NCBI GenBank assembly: GCA_015478675.1
Contig: JADMIH010000100.1
Location: 1-14,255 of the forward strand
Source: Chloroflexota bacterium
Lineage (GTDB): Bacteria > Chloroflexota > Chloroflexia > QHBQ01 > JADMIH01
DNA: 14,255 bases
Reading direction: 5' to 3'
The notes below the pieces were generated by a model. The model ran no database searches, was not told the DNA's origin, and saw nothing but the letters and a program-made list of their open reading frames with translations. Made by a program: the position numbers and the translations under genes. Every line of letters starts with the position of its first letter. The stretch's first letter is position 1. Shown here piece after piece: positions 1-6,309 of the stretch.

Positions 1-31
1 TGGAGCACTCTTCTTGGGGTAGCTGTGGAGG

Positions 32-49
32 CGTACCCTTACGTACCCT
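32..49. repeat. Short direct repeat CGTACCCT
   Basis: CGTACCCT occurs at 32-39 and again at 42-49, a 10-bp period, just before the C-rich hairpin. It is probably part of the same degenerate intergenic repeat. The rest of 1-204 shows no convincing gene on either strand. Confidence 0.35.
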
Positions 50-58
50 CACCCCATG

Positions 59-81
59 CCCTCTCCCACAAGGGGAGAGGG
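59..81. repeat. C-rich REP-type hairpin
   Basis: A perfect 9-bp inverted repeat: CCCTCTCCC at 59-67 pairs with GGGAGAGGG at 73-81 around a 5-base loop. It sits in a C-rich tract (about 44-130) with repeated ACCCC/CACCCC words. This type of element (ccctcacccc...ccctctcccacaaggggagaggg) is scattered in intergenic DNA of many bacteria. There is no T-run after either arm, so it is not a textbook intrinsic terminator. It lies downstream of the minus-strand ABC operon, where a hairpin could still protect the 3' end of the mRNA. Confidence 0.6.
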
Positions 82-204
82 GGCTTTAATCACCCCTGTA
101 ACCCCATCAAGGCTTAGCCCTTGCACCCCTACTCTGAACCCTTACACGTTGGTATAAGGAGGGCGATTGCATCCAAACGAAGGCAGAAGGAAGCGCCGCG
201 GGGC

Positions 205-1026
205 CTAACGCCAGTGGGTGAGGATAGTTTCCCTGCGGAATAGGCGCACAGCCATAAGGAGGATAACACTATCCAGAATAGCTGTGCCTACGGAGACCGC
301 TACAATTAGCTGCACATCCAGGTTGACGGCACCCGCGATCTGAGCGGCTAATGTGCCCACCAGAGGTAATATCAGCAGCGAGCCAAGCTGCTGTGCGCTG
401 TTGGGGTCGCGCACTCGCGACGAGATGATAATACCAAGCCCAACTGCCAGCATCGTGAACAAAGGCGACAGCACCACGATAGCCAGTAACCACGTCGGGC
501 TGACGATCAACTGCCTGTAGAGGGTGTCGCTGACCGCGAATTTGGCGGCAATGGCGAAGATGGCGAAGCTGAACCATGTAGCCAGCACCGCAGGCACTGC
601 CGCAGCGAGAGCCTTGGCGCAGAGTAGCTCCCAGGTGCGTAGCGGCGTCGAGAGCAGCGCCTCAAGCGAGCGCGTCTGCTTCTCCCCGACAATCGAGTAA
701 CTGGCAATCGTGACGGGCACCACCATTGGGATTATCAGGAAAAGCACAAGGAAGGGGCTGAGTAGAGCAGACCGCAGGCTGTCTGCGTCGGTCAAGATCT
801 GAGGCACATTACCCGCACCGCCCATCATCGAGCCTGCTACTTTGCTTATTTTCGCACTATCGGTGTCAATCCAGGTGGAGAGGAAGAGAACACAGAGGGC
901 AAGCGTGACGAAAAGGAAGGGCGGCACCAGTGTAGTGAAGATCACCACACGATTGCGAATAAGCTGCGCCCACTCGTTCTCCATCACAGCAAGCACATGA
1001 GGATTGGCGCGAAATCGTGGAGTCAT
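205..1026 (-). CDS. ABC-2 type transporter permease (NatB-like)
   Basis: A 273-residue integral membrane subunit of an ABC exporter. Hydrophobic segments are visible at about residues 28-50, 89-112, 138-162, 179-201, 215-234 and 239-262, six in all, which is standard for an ABC-2 permease. The stretch after helix 2, with GEK at 114-116 followed by R-SLEALLSTP and ELLCAK, is the family hallmark found in NatB/YhaP-type permeases, where it forms the coupling region facing the ATPase. The ATG start overlaps the TGA stop of the upstream ATPase by 4 bp (ATGA, 1023-1026), so the two are translationally coupled and almost certainly form one transporter. The substrate cannot be read from sequence; sodium/drug efflux or lipid/peptide export are all possible for this family. 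Confidence 0.88.
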   Translation of the reverse strand: MTPRFRANPHVLAVMENEWAQLIRNRVVIFTTLVPPFLFVTLALCVLFLSTWIDTDSAKISKVAGSMMGGAGNVPQILTDADSLRSALLSPFLVLFLIIPMVVPVTIASYSIVGEKQTRSLEALLSTPLRTWELLCAKALAAAVPAVLATWFSFAIFAIAAKFAVSDTLYRQLIVSPTWLLAIVVLSPLFTMLAVGLGIIISSRVRDPNSAQQLGSLLILPLVGTLAAQIAGAVNLDVQLIVAVSVGTAILDSVILLMAVRLFRRETILTHWR

Positions 1027-2027
1027 GCCACTGCCCCCACGGGCAGCGCGGCATTATCTTCGCGGGCCACCAGGTCCAGGTACGCACGCTCCAGAGTGTG
1101 CTCTACTTCGGCCACACGCACTATGTCCATACCCTCATTGATAAGAGCGCGCACAACATGAGGAGTGACCTCGTCGGGATCGAGCATAGAAACGAGCAGG
1201 CGGTCGCCTACAACCCCAACATCGCCTACCCCTTCCAGAGTAGAAACGAGCACAGCAAGGTCGTTGATTGTCTTGCCCGCGCAGTCGCAGGCTGAAGCAT
1301 CAGGAGAGAGATTAGCCTGGAAGTTCGCCAACCGCACCTCGACCTGGCGGCCATACAGCGACCGCTGCAGCTGCCGGGGCGTGCCAACCCTGAGCAGGGT
1401 GCGCTTGATTATGGCTACGCGGTCGCAAAGACTTTGCGCCTCATAGAGGTTATGAGTGCAGAGGATAATCGTGCGACCTTCGTCTTTGAGAGTACTTACG
1501 CAGTCGCGCACCAGTTTCGCGCTTTCAGGGTCGAGAGCCGATGTAGGCTCGTCCAGGATGACGATTTGCGGCTCGTGAAGGAGGGCGCGGGCGATACTCA
1601 GCTTCTGCTTCATCCCCTTCGAGAAGGTGCCTGCTATATCAAGACGCCTGTCCCATAGGCCAAGTAGCCTGAGGTAACGCTCGCTCTGCTGTGCGCTATC
1701 AGCCGGGCTGAGGTCGTATAGCTTGGCGTAGAAATCGAGGTTGCGTTGAGCGGAGAGATTTTCATACAGCCCTGGCACCTCCGTAAGGATGCCGATGCGC
1801 TTGCGTATCTCGGTCTGGTGGCGCGCGATGTCAAGCCCGCAGATAGCCGCCTGCCCGACCGAGGGCGCGATCAAGCACGACAACATACGCATAGTCGTCG
1901 TCTTGCCAGCGCCGTTAGGCCCCAGCAGGCCAAAAACCTCGCCCTGCTCTATCTGAAGATTGAGGTCCCTGACCGCCCAGCGCTCGCCGTACTGCCTTCC
2001 CAGACCTTCAGTAGAAATAGCGTACAC
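1023..2027 (-). CDS. ABC transporter ATP-binding protein
   Basis: A 334-residue nucleotide-binding subunit. Walker A GPNGAGKTT is at 36-44, the signature loop FSKGMKQK at 135-142, Walker B IVILDE at 155-160, the D-loop SALD at 163-166 and the switch histidine at H192. Glu83 replaces the usual Q-loop glutamine, as in many ABC-2 exporter ATPases. Residues after about 215 form a C-terminal extension typical of DrrA/NatA/CcmA-type ATPases. The start is GTG at 2027; the first residues align with the normal family N-terminus, but no clear Shine-Dalgarno precedes it. It is the first gene of a two-gene operon with the permease at 205-1026, and a minus-strand promoter is visible at 2075-2103. The substrate is unknown. 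Confidence 0.92.
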   Translation of the reverse strand: MYAISTEGLGRQYGERWAVRDLNLQIEQGEVFGLLGPNGAGKTTTMRMLSCLIAPSVGQAAICGLDIARHQTEIRKRIGILTEVPGLYENLSAQRNLDFYAKLYDLSPADSAQQSERYLRLLGLWDRRLDIAGTFSKGMKQKLSIARALLHEPQIVILDEPTSALDPESAKLVRDCVSTLKDEGRTIILCTHNLYEAQSLCDRVAIIKRTLLRVGTPRQLQRSLYGRQVEVRLANFQANLSPDASACDCAGKTINDLAVLVSTLEGVGDVGVVGDRLLVSMLDPDEVTPHVVRALINEGMDIVRVAEVEHTLERAYLDLVAREDNAALPVGAVA

Positions 2028-2074
2028 GATAAAGTTCCATGCAAGAAAGGGAAAGATGGCAATGTCAATACTCT

Positions 2075-2103
2075 ATACTAACCGAGAGATCGAGTGTAGT
2101 CAA
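2075..2103 (-). promoter_or_regulatory. Promoter for the ABC operon
   Basis: On the minus strand TTGACT (2103-2098, 5 of 6 to TTGACA) is followed by a 17-bp spacer and TAGTAT (2080-2075, 4 of 6 to TATAAT). This predicts a start near 2068 and a leader of about 40 nt before the GTG. A second TTGACA lies at 2068-2063 but lacks a good -10 at proper spacing. Confidence 0.5.
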
Positions 2104-2111
2104 CTGTTCCG

Positions 2112-2132
2112 ATGCAAAATTGGCGATTGCAT
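2112..2132. promoter_or_regulatory. Inverted repeat, possible operator
   Basis: ATGCAA (2112-2117) and TTGCAT (2127-2132) form a perfect inverted repeat with a 9-bp spacer. It lies between the -35 of the minus-strand ABC promoter (2098-2103) and the predicted -35 region of the plus-strand hydrolase promoter. The position suits a dimeric regulator of both operons. No regulator gene lies beside it, and 6-bp arms can arise by chance. Confidence 0.3.
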
Positions 2133-2154
2133 AGTTCCGCTCGCGCTCAATTTG

Positions 2155-2163
2155 TGCTATAAT
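2155..2163 (+). promoter_or_regulatory. Extended -10 promoter for the hydrolase operon
   Basis: TGCTATAAT is a perfect extended -10 (TGn followed by TATAAT at 2158-2163). The -35 position 17 bp upstream (TTCCGC, 2135-2140) is weak, as is usual for extended -10 promoters. The predicted start near 2170 gives a leader of about 59 nt before the TTG at 2229. Confidence 0.55.
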
Positions 2164-2228
2164 CGTTCGAGTTCTTCAACTTCGCTCCTGAGGAAACGTC
2201 TATTTTTCTGTCCCACTTTGGAGACCTC

Positions 2229-4193
2229 TTGAATAGCATCCGGCGAACCCCTGGTAGTCGCAGGTTGAGCCAAGTATGGCCGGTGGTCGTGCTTCTCCTT
2301 ATCGGCGCGCTGATTTCTTCGGCAGCGCCTATCTCCATACCCGAGGTGCGCGCACAATCTGAGGGCAGGCTTTACCCCCAGACGGGATATACCCTCGCAC
2401 CGGAGTTTGTCCCTTTTTACGATGCTAACGGCGGCATTCCCCTCTTTGGCTATCCGGTCACCGAGGCATATACAGAGGGTGGTTACCTCATCCAGTGGAC
2501 CGAGCGCCAGCGCCTCGAATGGCACCCTGAGAACGCAGGCACTCCTTACGAGGTGCAGATAGGCCTGCTCGGTAACGAGCTAACCAAGGGGATGAACGGT
2601 CCTTCCTTCAATTCCGACTTGCATGCCATGACAAGCGACCCTCAACAGAGATCACAGGGTGACTCAACCATTTATTTCCCTGAAACGGGGCAGACCGTAG
2701 CCGAGCCTTTTGCCTCCTACTGGCAGCAGAAGGGCGGGCTGGCTATCTTTGGCTATCCTATTTCCTCGTTGTACACCGACGACACAGGCCTCCAGGTGCA
2801 GTGGTTCCAGCGTGCGCGCTTCGAGTTCCACCCCGAATTGCAGGACCCGTACAAGGTGTTGCTGGGCCAGCTAGGAACGGAGGCTCTCAACAGCCGGAGC
2901 GAGAAGTCCTACCAGCTTCAAGTCTACGGTACAGCTGCTCCTGATAGCACGCTACAGATCGGGCTGGCTCAGGGTGGCGAGTCGAGCGACCCGAGCTTTT
3001 TCGATAACATTCGCCAACCGGCGGAAAAGCTGGGGCCGGGGCTGGTAAGGTTGGATAACATCTACAACTTCTATAACATTGTACAGCGCGGCATCAGCAA
3101 CACCATCTCCTACAGGTGGGACGATCTTGATAAGGTAGTGGACGGTATACGGGCAATGGGCAAGGAGCCTTTTATCTGCCTCTCGTACATGCCCGAAAGC
3201 TTCTCAGCTACGGGCAGCAGGGTCTCCCCTCCTCTCAACTATGAGGATTGGGGAAGGCTGGTGCGCGCTACGGTTCAGCATCTAAACGTTGACAGGAAAG
3301 TGGGTATCCGCTACTGGGAAGTGTGGAACGAACCGAACGAATGGGACTTCTGGCAGGCGAGCTTTCCCGACTATCTTAAGCTCTACGACACTACTGTAGC
3401 CGCCGCCACCTCCGCCGACCCGACGATTATGATCGGAGGCCCTTCTCTTTCCCGCTTCTCAGCCGACCACCTGCGCGTCTTCCTCGATCACGAGGCGTCG
3501 CTCGGAGCAAAAGGGCGCGTTGACTTTTTGTCGTGGCACTCGTATGGGCAAACACCTGACGAGATTGCCGCTGATATACGGCAGGTGCGCGCCATTGCCG
3601 CCGAATACCCGCAGTTTCGCCCGCAGCTAATTGTGAGCGAGTTCAATGTGCGCCAGGGAGGGCAGGGGGACACAAGCGCTAACGGCTATACTGATAAGGT
3701 GGAAGGGGCTATCTCATTCCTCTCTTCTATCGAAAGTATGCAGAGAGAGCGTCTAGACCAGGCGCTGCTATTTGAGTTGAAGGATGGGGCAGGACCTCAG
3801 TCATTCTGGGGGAGGTGGGGCATTCTCACCAACGATGGCCAGCCCAAGCCGATCTACTATGCGCTTGAGGCGTACCGGAATCGCCCGGCGGGGATGCTCC
3901 CTGTCACGCTGACCCAAGGCCAGGAAGATGGCAGTGTGGGGATGATGGCCTTCGGCAGCCCACAGAAAGCGCTGCTGATCCTCTGGTACAAAGGAGAGGC
4001 CGAGGCTAGAATAAAGGTGAGTTTGCCCGATAGCTTCTCATCATCGCAGTTCGACGTCACTCTCTTCGACAAAACCCATAATAACCCCGCGATCAGCGGC
4101 GACCCCCGCCTTACGAGATGGCTACAGCGCAGCGCGGGCGACCTGCTTTTCGACATGCAGCCGAGCTCGCTTATGCTGATTAGCTCACGCTAG
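2229..4193 (+). CDS. Secreted clan GH-A (GH39-like) glycoside hydrolase with two FGYP repeats
   Basis: A 654-residue exported protein. The TTG start has GGAG (2220-2223) 5 nt upstream. A signal peptide spans about 1-42: basic RR at 11-12, hydrophobic core 17-33, likely cleavage after VRAQ. Two related repeats follow at about 55-118 and 156-220, each with GG..FGYP, Q.F/W.R.R.E.HPE and L.LG.LG.E; such repeats are common in Chloroflexota exoproteins and are probably binding modules. A TIM-barrel-like region runs from about 240 to 550. WNEPN at 366-370 gives the predicted acid/base Glu368, H437 sits in SWHSYG, and SEFN at 470-473 gives the predicted nucleophile Glu471, so both clan GH-A catalytic glutamates are present. 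Residues 555-654 look like a C-terminal beta domain. The substrate is unknown; xylosidase, iduronidase or exopolysaccharide hydrolase are options. Confidence 0.82.
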   Translation: MNSIRRTPGSRRLSQVWPVVVLLLIGALISSAAPISIPEVRAQSEGRLYPQTGYTLAPEFVPFYDANGGIPLFGYPVTEAYTEGGYLIQWTERQRLEWHPENAGTPYEVQIGLLGNELTKGMNGPSFNSDLHAMTSDPQQRSQGDSTIYFPETGQTVAEPFASYWQQKGGLAIFGYPISSLYTDDTGLQVQWFQRARFEFHPELQDPYKVLLGQLGTEALNSRSEKSYQLQVYGTAAPDSTLQIGLAQGGESSDPSFFDNIRQPAEKLGPGLVRLDNIYNFYNIVQRGISNTISYRWDDLDKVVDGIRAMGKEPFICLSYMPESFSATGSRVSPPLNYEDWGRLVRATVQHLNVDRKVGIRYWEVWNEPNEWDFWQASFPDYLKLYDTTVAAATSADPTIMIGGPSLSRFSADHLRVFLDHEASLGAKGRVDFLSWHSYGQTPDEIAADIRQVRAIAAEYPQFRPQLIVSEFNVRQGGQGDTSANGYTDKVEGAISFLSSIESMQRERLDQALLFELKDGAGPQSFWGRWGILTNDGQPKPIYYALEAYRNRPAGMLPVTLTQGQEDGSVGMMAFGSPQKALLILWYKGEAEARIKVSLPDSFSSSQFDVTLFDKTHNNPAISGDPRLTRWLQRSAGDLLFDMQPSSLMLISSR

Positions 4194-4202
4194 GTCAAGG
4201 TG

Positions 4203-4961
4203 ATGAAAACTCCGCTCAGCAGACAGGTGCCTGTAGTGTGGCTGTTGATGGTGATGATTGTGCTGGCGGCAGCGACTATTATCTGGTGGGTGACGGTGAT
4301 GGACGCTGCACCATCAGGAGCAATCCTGATAAAGAGTGTAACGCAAGCAAGCTCTACACCAATCGCCCAGGCAGTTGCGGAAGACACGCCTACGGAAACT
4401 CGGGGTAGCGCCGGCGCGTCGAGGACCGCAACGGCCATCGCGCCGGCGCAGAGAGAGCTTACTACAGCAACGCCGCAGATGATCGGGGCCTACATCAGCG
4501 GAGCAGTCGTCCGGCCCGGCCTCTATATGCTGCCGGCAGGCTCACGTGTACAGGACCTCGTCTTAGCAGCAGGAGGAGCAACGGGCAACGCAGATATGGA
4601 GCAAGTGAACCTGGCCGCACGCATCACGGATGAAGAGCATATCACCATCCCCCGCAAAGGGGATGCCCAGGCCGCGCCTGTCACACCCCAACTCGCGCCG
4701 AGGCCCACGGCGACCACCGTCAAGTCGCGAGCAACAGCCGCACCAACCAAAGCAGCAACAACAGCTAAAGTAAACATCAACAGGGCGAGCGCACAGGAGA
4801 TGGAGGTCCTCCCAGGGATTGGGCCTGTTATATCGGCGCGCATAGTCGCATACCGTGAGGCGAACGGCCCCTTCACCACTGTTGACGACCTTGAGAAAGT
4901 CGCAGGAATAGGAAAGGCAACTCTCGCCAGGCTTAGAGAGTTAGTAACCGTTGGGCCGTAA
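4203..4961 (+). CDS. comEA: ComEA-family membrane-anchored DNA-binding protein (SLBB + helix-hairpin-helix)
   Basis: About 252 residues from the ATG at 4203 (a GTG directly before it at 4200 is an equally possible start; positions below are counted from that GTG). One membrane helix lies at about 11-33. A Thr/Ala-rich stretch leads to an SLBB domain at 94-151 (GAYISGAVVRPGLY, then VLAAGG). An Ala/Pro/Thr linker at about 155-189 precedes a C-terminal double helix-hairpin-helix at 190-250, beginning VNINRAS, with LPGIG at 204-208 and VAGIG at 234-238. This is the architecture of ComEA, which binds incoming double-stranded DNA at the outer face of the membrane during transformation. It starts within 10 bp of the hydrolase stop, so the two are probably co-transcribed. 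The usual partner comEC is not in the window, so a role in competence is inferred from the family only. Confidence 0.85.
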   Translation: MKTPLSRQVPVVWLLMVMIVLAAATIIWWVTVMDAAPSGAILIKSVTQASSTPIAQAVAEDTPTETRGSAGASRTATAIAPAQRELTTATPQMIGAYISGAVVRPGLYMLPAGSRVQDLVLAAGGATGNADMEQVNLAARITDEEHITIPRKGDAQAAPVTPQLAPRPTATTVKSRATAAPTKAATTAKVNINRASAQEMEVLPGIGPVISARIVAYREANGPFTTVDDLEKVAGIGKATLARLRELVTVGP

Positions 4962-4986
4962 CGAAGGCAAGCTCATGAATTAGCAA

Positions 4987-5015
4987 TTGCGGTAATCAAG
5001 CTCATAATTTATAAT
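4987..5015 (+). promoter_or_regulatory. Promoter for the pspA operon
   Basis: TTGCGG (4987-4992) and a perfect TATAAT (5010-5015) are separated by exactly 17 bp. The predicted start near 5022 gives a 40-nt leader. The -10 box lies inside a run of degenerate heptamer repeats. No sigma-54 type GG-N10-GC element is visible, unlike the enterobacterial psp promoter. Confidence 0.55.
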
Positions 5016-5041
5016 TCATACTCATAACTCGTAATTGGCAA
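5001..5041. repeat. Degenerate heptamer repeat (CTCATAA type)
   Basis: The AT-rich leader of pspA reads as imperfect tandem units of about 7 bp: CTCATAA, TTTATAA, TTCATA (one base short), CTCATAA, CTCGTAA, TTGGCAA. A separate 9-mer CAAGCTCAT occurs at 4968-4976 and 4997-5005. Related units recur near 6249-6276 and 7015-7036. It resembles the short tandemly repeated repetitive sequences seen in some other bacterial phyla. Confidence 0.5.
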
Positions 5042-5061
5042 AAATAAGAGGAGGCAGAATT

Positions 5062-5724
5062 ATGTCCATCTTGACACGCATTTCGACCCTGATAAACGCC
5101 AACATTAACGCGATGATTGACGCCGCGGAAGACCCCCAAAAGATGGTCGAGGAATATCTTCGACAGATGCAAGCAGAGCTTTCCGAGGCGCGCGCTGCCA
5201 CGGCTATGGCGATGGCCGACGAAACGCGGTTGCGCTCCCAGTATGAGCAGAGCAAATCGCAGGCAGATGACTGGCAGCAAAAGGCCGAGCTTGCAGTTCA
5301 GCACAATGATGACGAGCTGGCAAAGGAAGCCCTTACGCGCCGCGCCACAGCCCAAAAGCTAGTGGACACCTATAACGCGCAGTGGACCGCCCAGCACGAC
5401 CAGGTGCAGGAGCTACGCGACGCCCTCGCCAAGCTGGAGGCCAAGATCGCCGAAGCAGAAGCCAAGCGTGACATTGTGATCGCCAAGACAAGGCGAGCAA
5501 CCACACAGGAAGCCATCACCTCGGCGATGCAGAGCGTTCAGGGTACGACTGCCGATGAAAGCCTGGGCAGGCTTGAATCGCAGGCCGACGAGCGTCTGGC
5601 ACGTGCACAGGCGATGGCGCAACTGAGCAGTCAGGACCTTGACAGCCGCTTCTCCGACCTCGAAACAGAGCAGCAAGTGAATAGCGACCTCGCCGATCTC
5701 AAGAAGAAGTACGGCAAAGGGTAA
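5062..5724 (+). CDS. pspA: PspA/IM30 (Vipp1) family membrane-stress protein
   Basis: A 220-residue, highly charged, helical coiled-coil protein. The start is the ATG at 5062, with AAGAGGAGG (5046-5054) 7 nt upstream; an in-frame TTG at 5035 is 27 nt earlier but lacks such a site. Residues 1-24 form the amphipathic helix that inserts into membranes (SILTRISTLINANINAMI), followed by the family motif ED-P-KM-EYLRQM at about 23-36. Long heptad-rich helices rich in A, E, Q and K follow to about 175, then a short helix and a lysine-rich end. The length matches PspA (about 220) and there is no Vipp1-type C-terminal extension. These proteins form ESCRT-III-like rings and rods that stabilise damaged membranes. 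The gene has its own promoter and is followed 50 bp on by a small membrane-protein gene. No pspF, pspB or pspC homologue is visible. Confidence 0.93.
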   Translation: MSILTRISTLINANINAMIDAAEDPQKMVEEYLRQMQAELSEARAATAMAMADETRLRSQYEQSKSQADDWQQKAELAVQHNDDELAKEALTRRATAQKLVDTYNAQWTAQHDQVQELRDALAKLEAKIAEAEAKRDIVIAKTRRATTQEAITSAMQSVQGTTADESLGRLESQADERLARAQAMAQLSSQDLDSRFSDLETEQQVNSDLADLKKKYGKG

Positions 5725-5755
5725 TTGCGACTCACAAGTAGGGAGGACTGAGGAT

Positions 5756-5809
5756 ATGGCAACCCGCCGCAGCAGTGGTCGCTCGGAACTCCGCGAAGTT
5801 GAAGGATAG
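5756..5809 (+). CDS. Possible 17-residue small ORF or broken start of the next gene
   Basis: ATG at 5756 is preceded by GGGAGG (5741-5746) and AGGA (5751-5754), the best ribosome binding site in this gap. The frame encodes 17 residues, MATRRSSGRSELREVEG, and stops at TAG 5807-5809. It overlaps by 35 bp, in another frame, the membrane protein ORF that begins at GTG 5775. Either it is a leader peptide whose translation couples to the downstream gene, or the downstream gene really starts here and a one-base change (natural or sequencing) has separated the frames. Sequence alone cannot decide. Confidence 0.35.
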   Translation: MATRRSSGRSELREVEG

Positions 5810-6197
5810 CTCACTGGCGCAGAGGCCTAAAAGCATAAAAGCGTATGTGTTGTTGCAGGTGCTGGTGCTGGTGACTTGCTGGGCGTGGTTTGTTTCCATT
5901 TGCCTGGTAGCGGTCTTTGCCTACTCTATGACCGACTTCGAGTGGTGGATACTCTTCGCCGCGGCCTTCGCAGGTTTGTACGGGCTAAGGCCAAACCTCG
6001 AACGGGCGATAGATACTGCCTGGCTACAAGGCGTAAAGACTACAAGCGCACTCAGCGAACGGGTGGCGCAACTAAGACCAATTAAGCGCAAGATAGACCT
6101 CTATTTTTCACTGGTAGTCCTCGTCCTCTTCATGATAGGAGTGATTCTCTACTTTGCCGGGGTCATTGGCTTCGCCGATGGGATGACCATACAGTGA
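5775..6197 (+). CDS. Small membrane protein linked to pspA, function unknown
   Basis: A 140-residue protein I do not recognise. A basic N-terminus (about 1-22) is followed by hydrophobic segments at about 24-50, 56-71 and 109-130. A cytoplasmic-looking charged stretch at 72-108 has several Arg, Lys and Glu. It is not obviously PspB or PspC. The GTG start at 5775 has no ribosome binding site of its own, and an in-frame stop at 5739 limits any extension; the strong site upstream serves the overlapping 17-codon frame instead. The 50-bp spacing and shared strand suggest co-transcription with pspA, so a membrane partner or anchor for PspA is a reasonable guess, but only from position. Confidence 0.6.
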   Translation: MVARNSAKLKDSSLAQRPKSIKAYVLLQVLVLVTCWAWFVSICLVAVFAYSMTDFEWWILFAAAFAGLYGLRPNLERAIDTAWLQGVKTTSALSERVAQLRPIKRKIDLYFSLVVLVLFMIGVILYFAGVIGFADGMTIQ

Positions 6198-6248
6198 TTG
6201 CTTCCCACCCTGCGTCGGGATTGTAGATCAGTAACAGCAGTAATCCAG

Positions 6249-6276
6249 AGCATAACTTGTAATTCGCGATTCCGCC
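6249..6276. repeat. Degenerate heptamer repeat, second copy
   Basis: The convergent gap between 6197 and 6310 contains units AGCATAA, CTTGTAA, TTCGCGA, TTCCGCC. CATAACTTGTAATTCG (6251-6266) matches CATAACTCGTAATTGG in the pspA leader (5023-5038) at 14 of 16 positions. I see no convincing terminator for either converging gene here. Confidence 0.45.
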
Positions 6277-6309
6277 AGGTGAGAAGTAACTCCGCCGCAG
6301 GCGACTACC

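Noticed and set aside
162..2132. Shared 11-mer GGCGATTGCAT at 162-172 and 2122-2132 flanking the ABC operon
   Set aside because: It looks like flanking direct repeats of an insertion, but in 14 kb many 11-mer pairs are expected by chance, and there are no transposition genes or terminal inverted repeats.
1017..2232. Plus-strand frames opposite the ABC ATPase (1017-1295, 1165-1446, 1434-1658, 1746-2081)
   Set aside because: All are antisense to a well supported gene and none shows a domain, signal or ribosome site.
6198..6309. Possible bidirectional terminator between converging genes
   Set aside because: Only short stems such as GCC-GCA-GGC near 6290 can be drawn, with no T-run on either strand.
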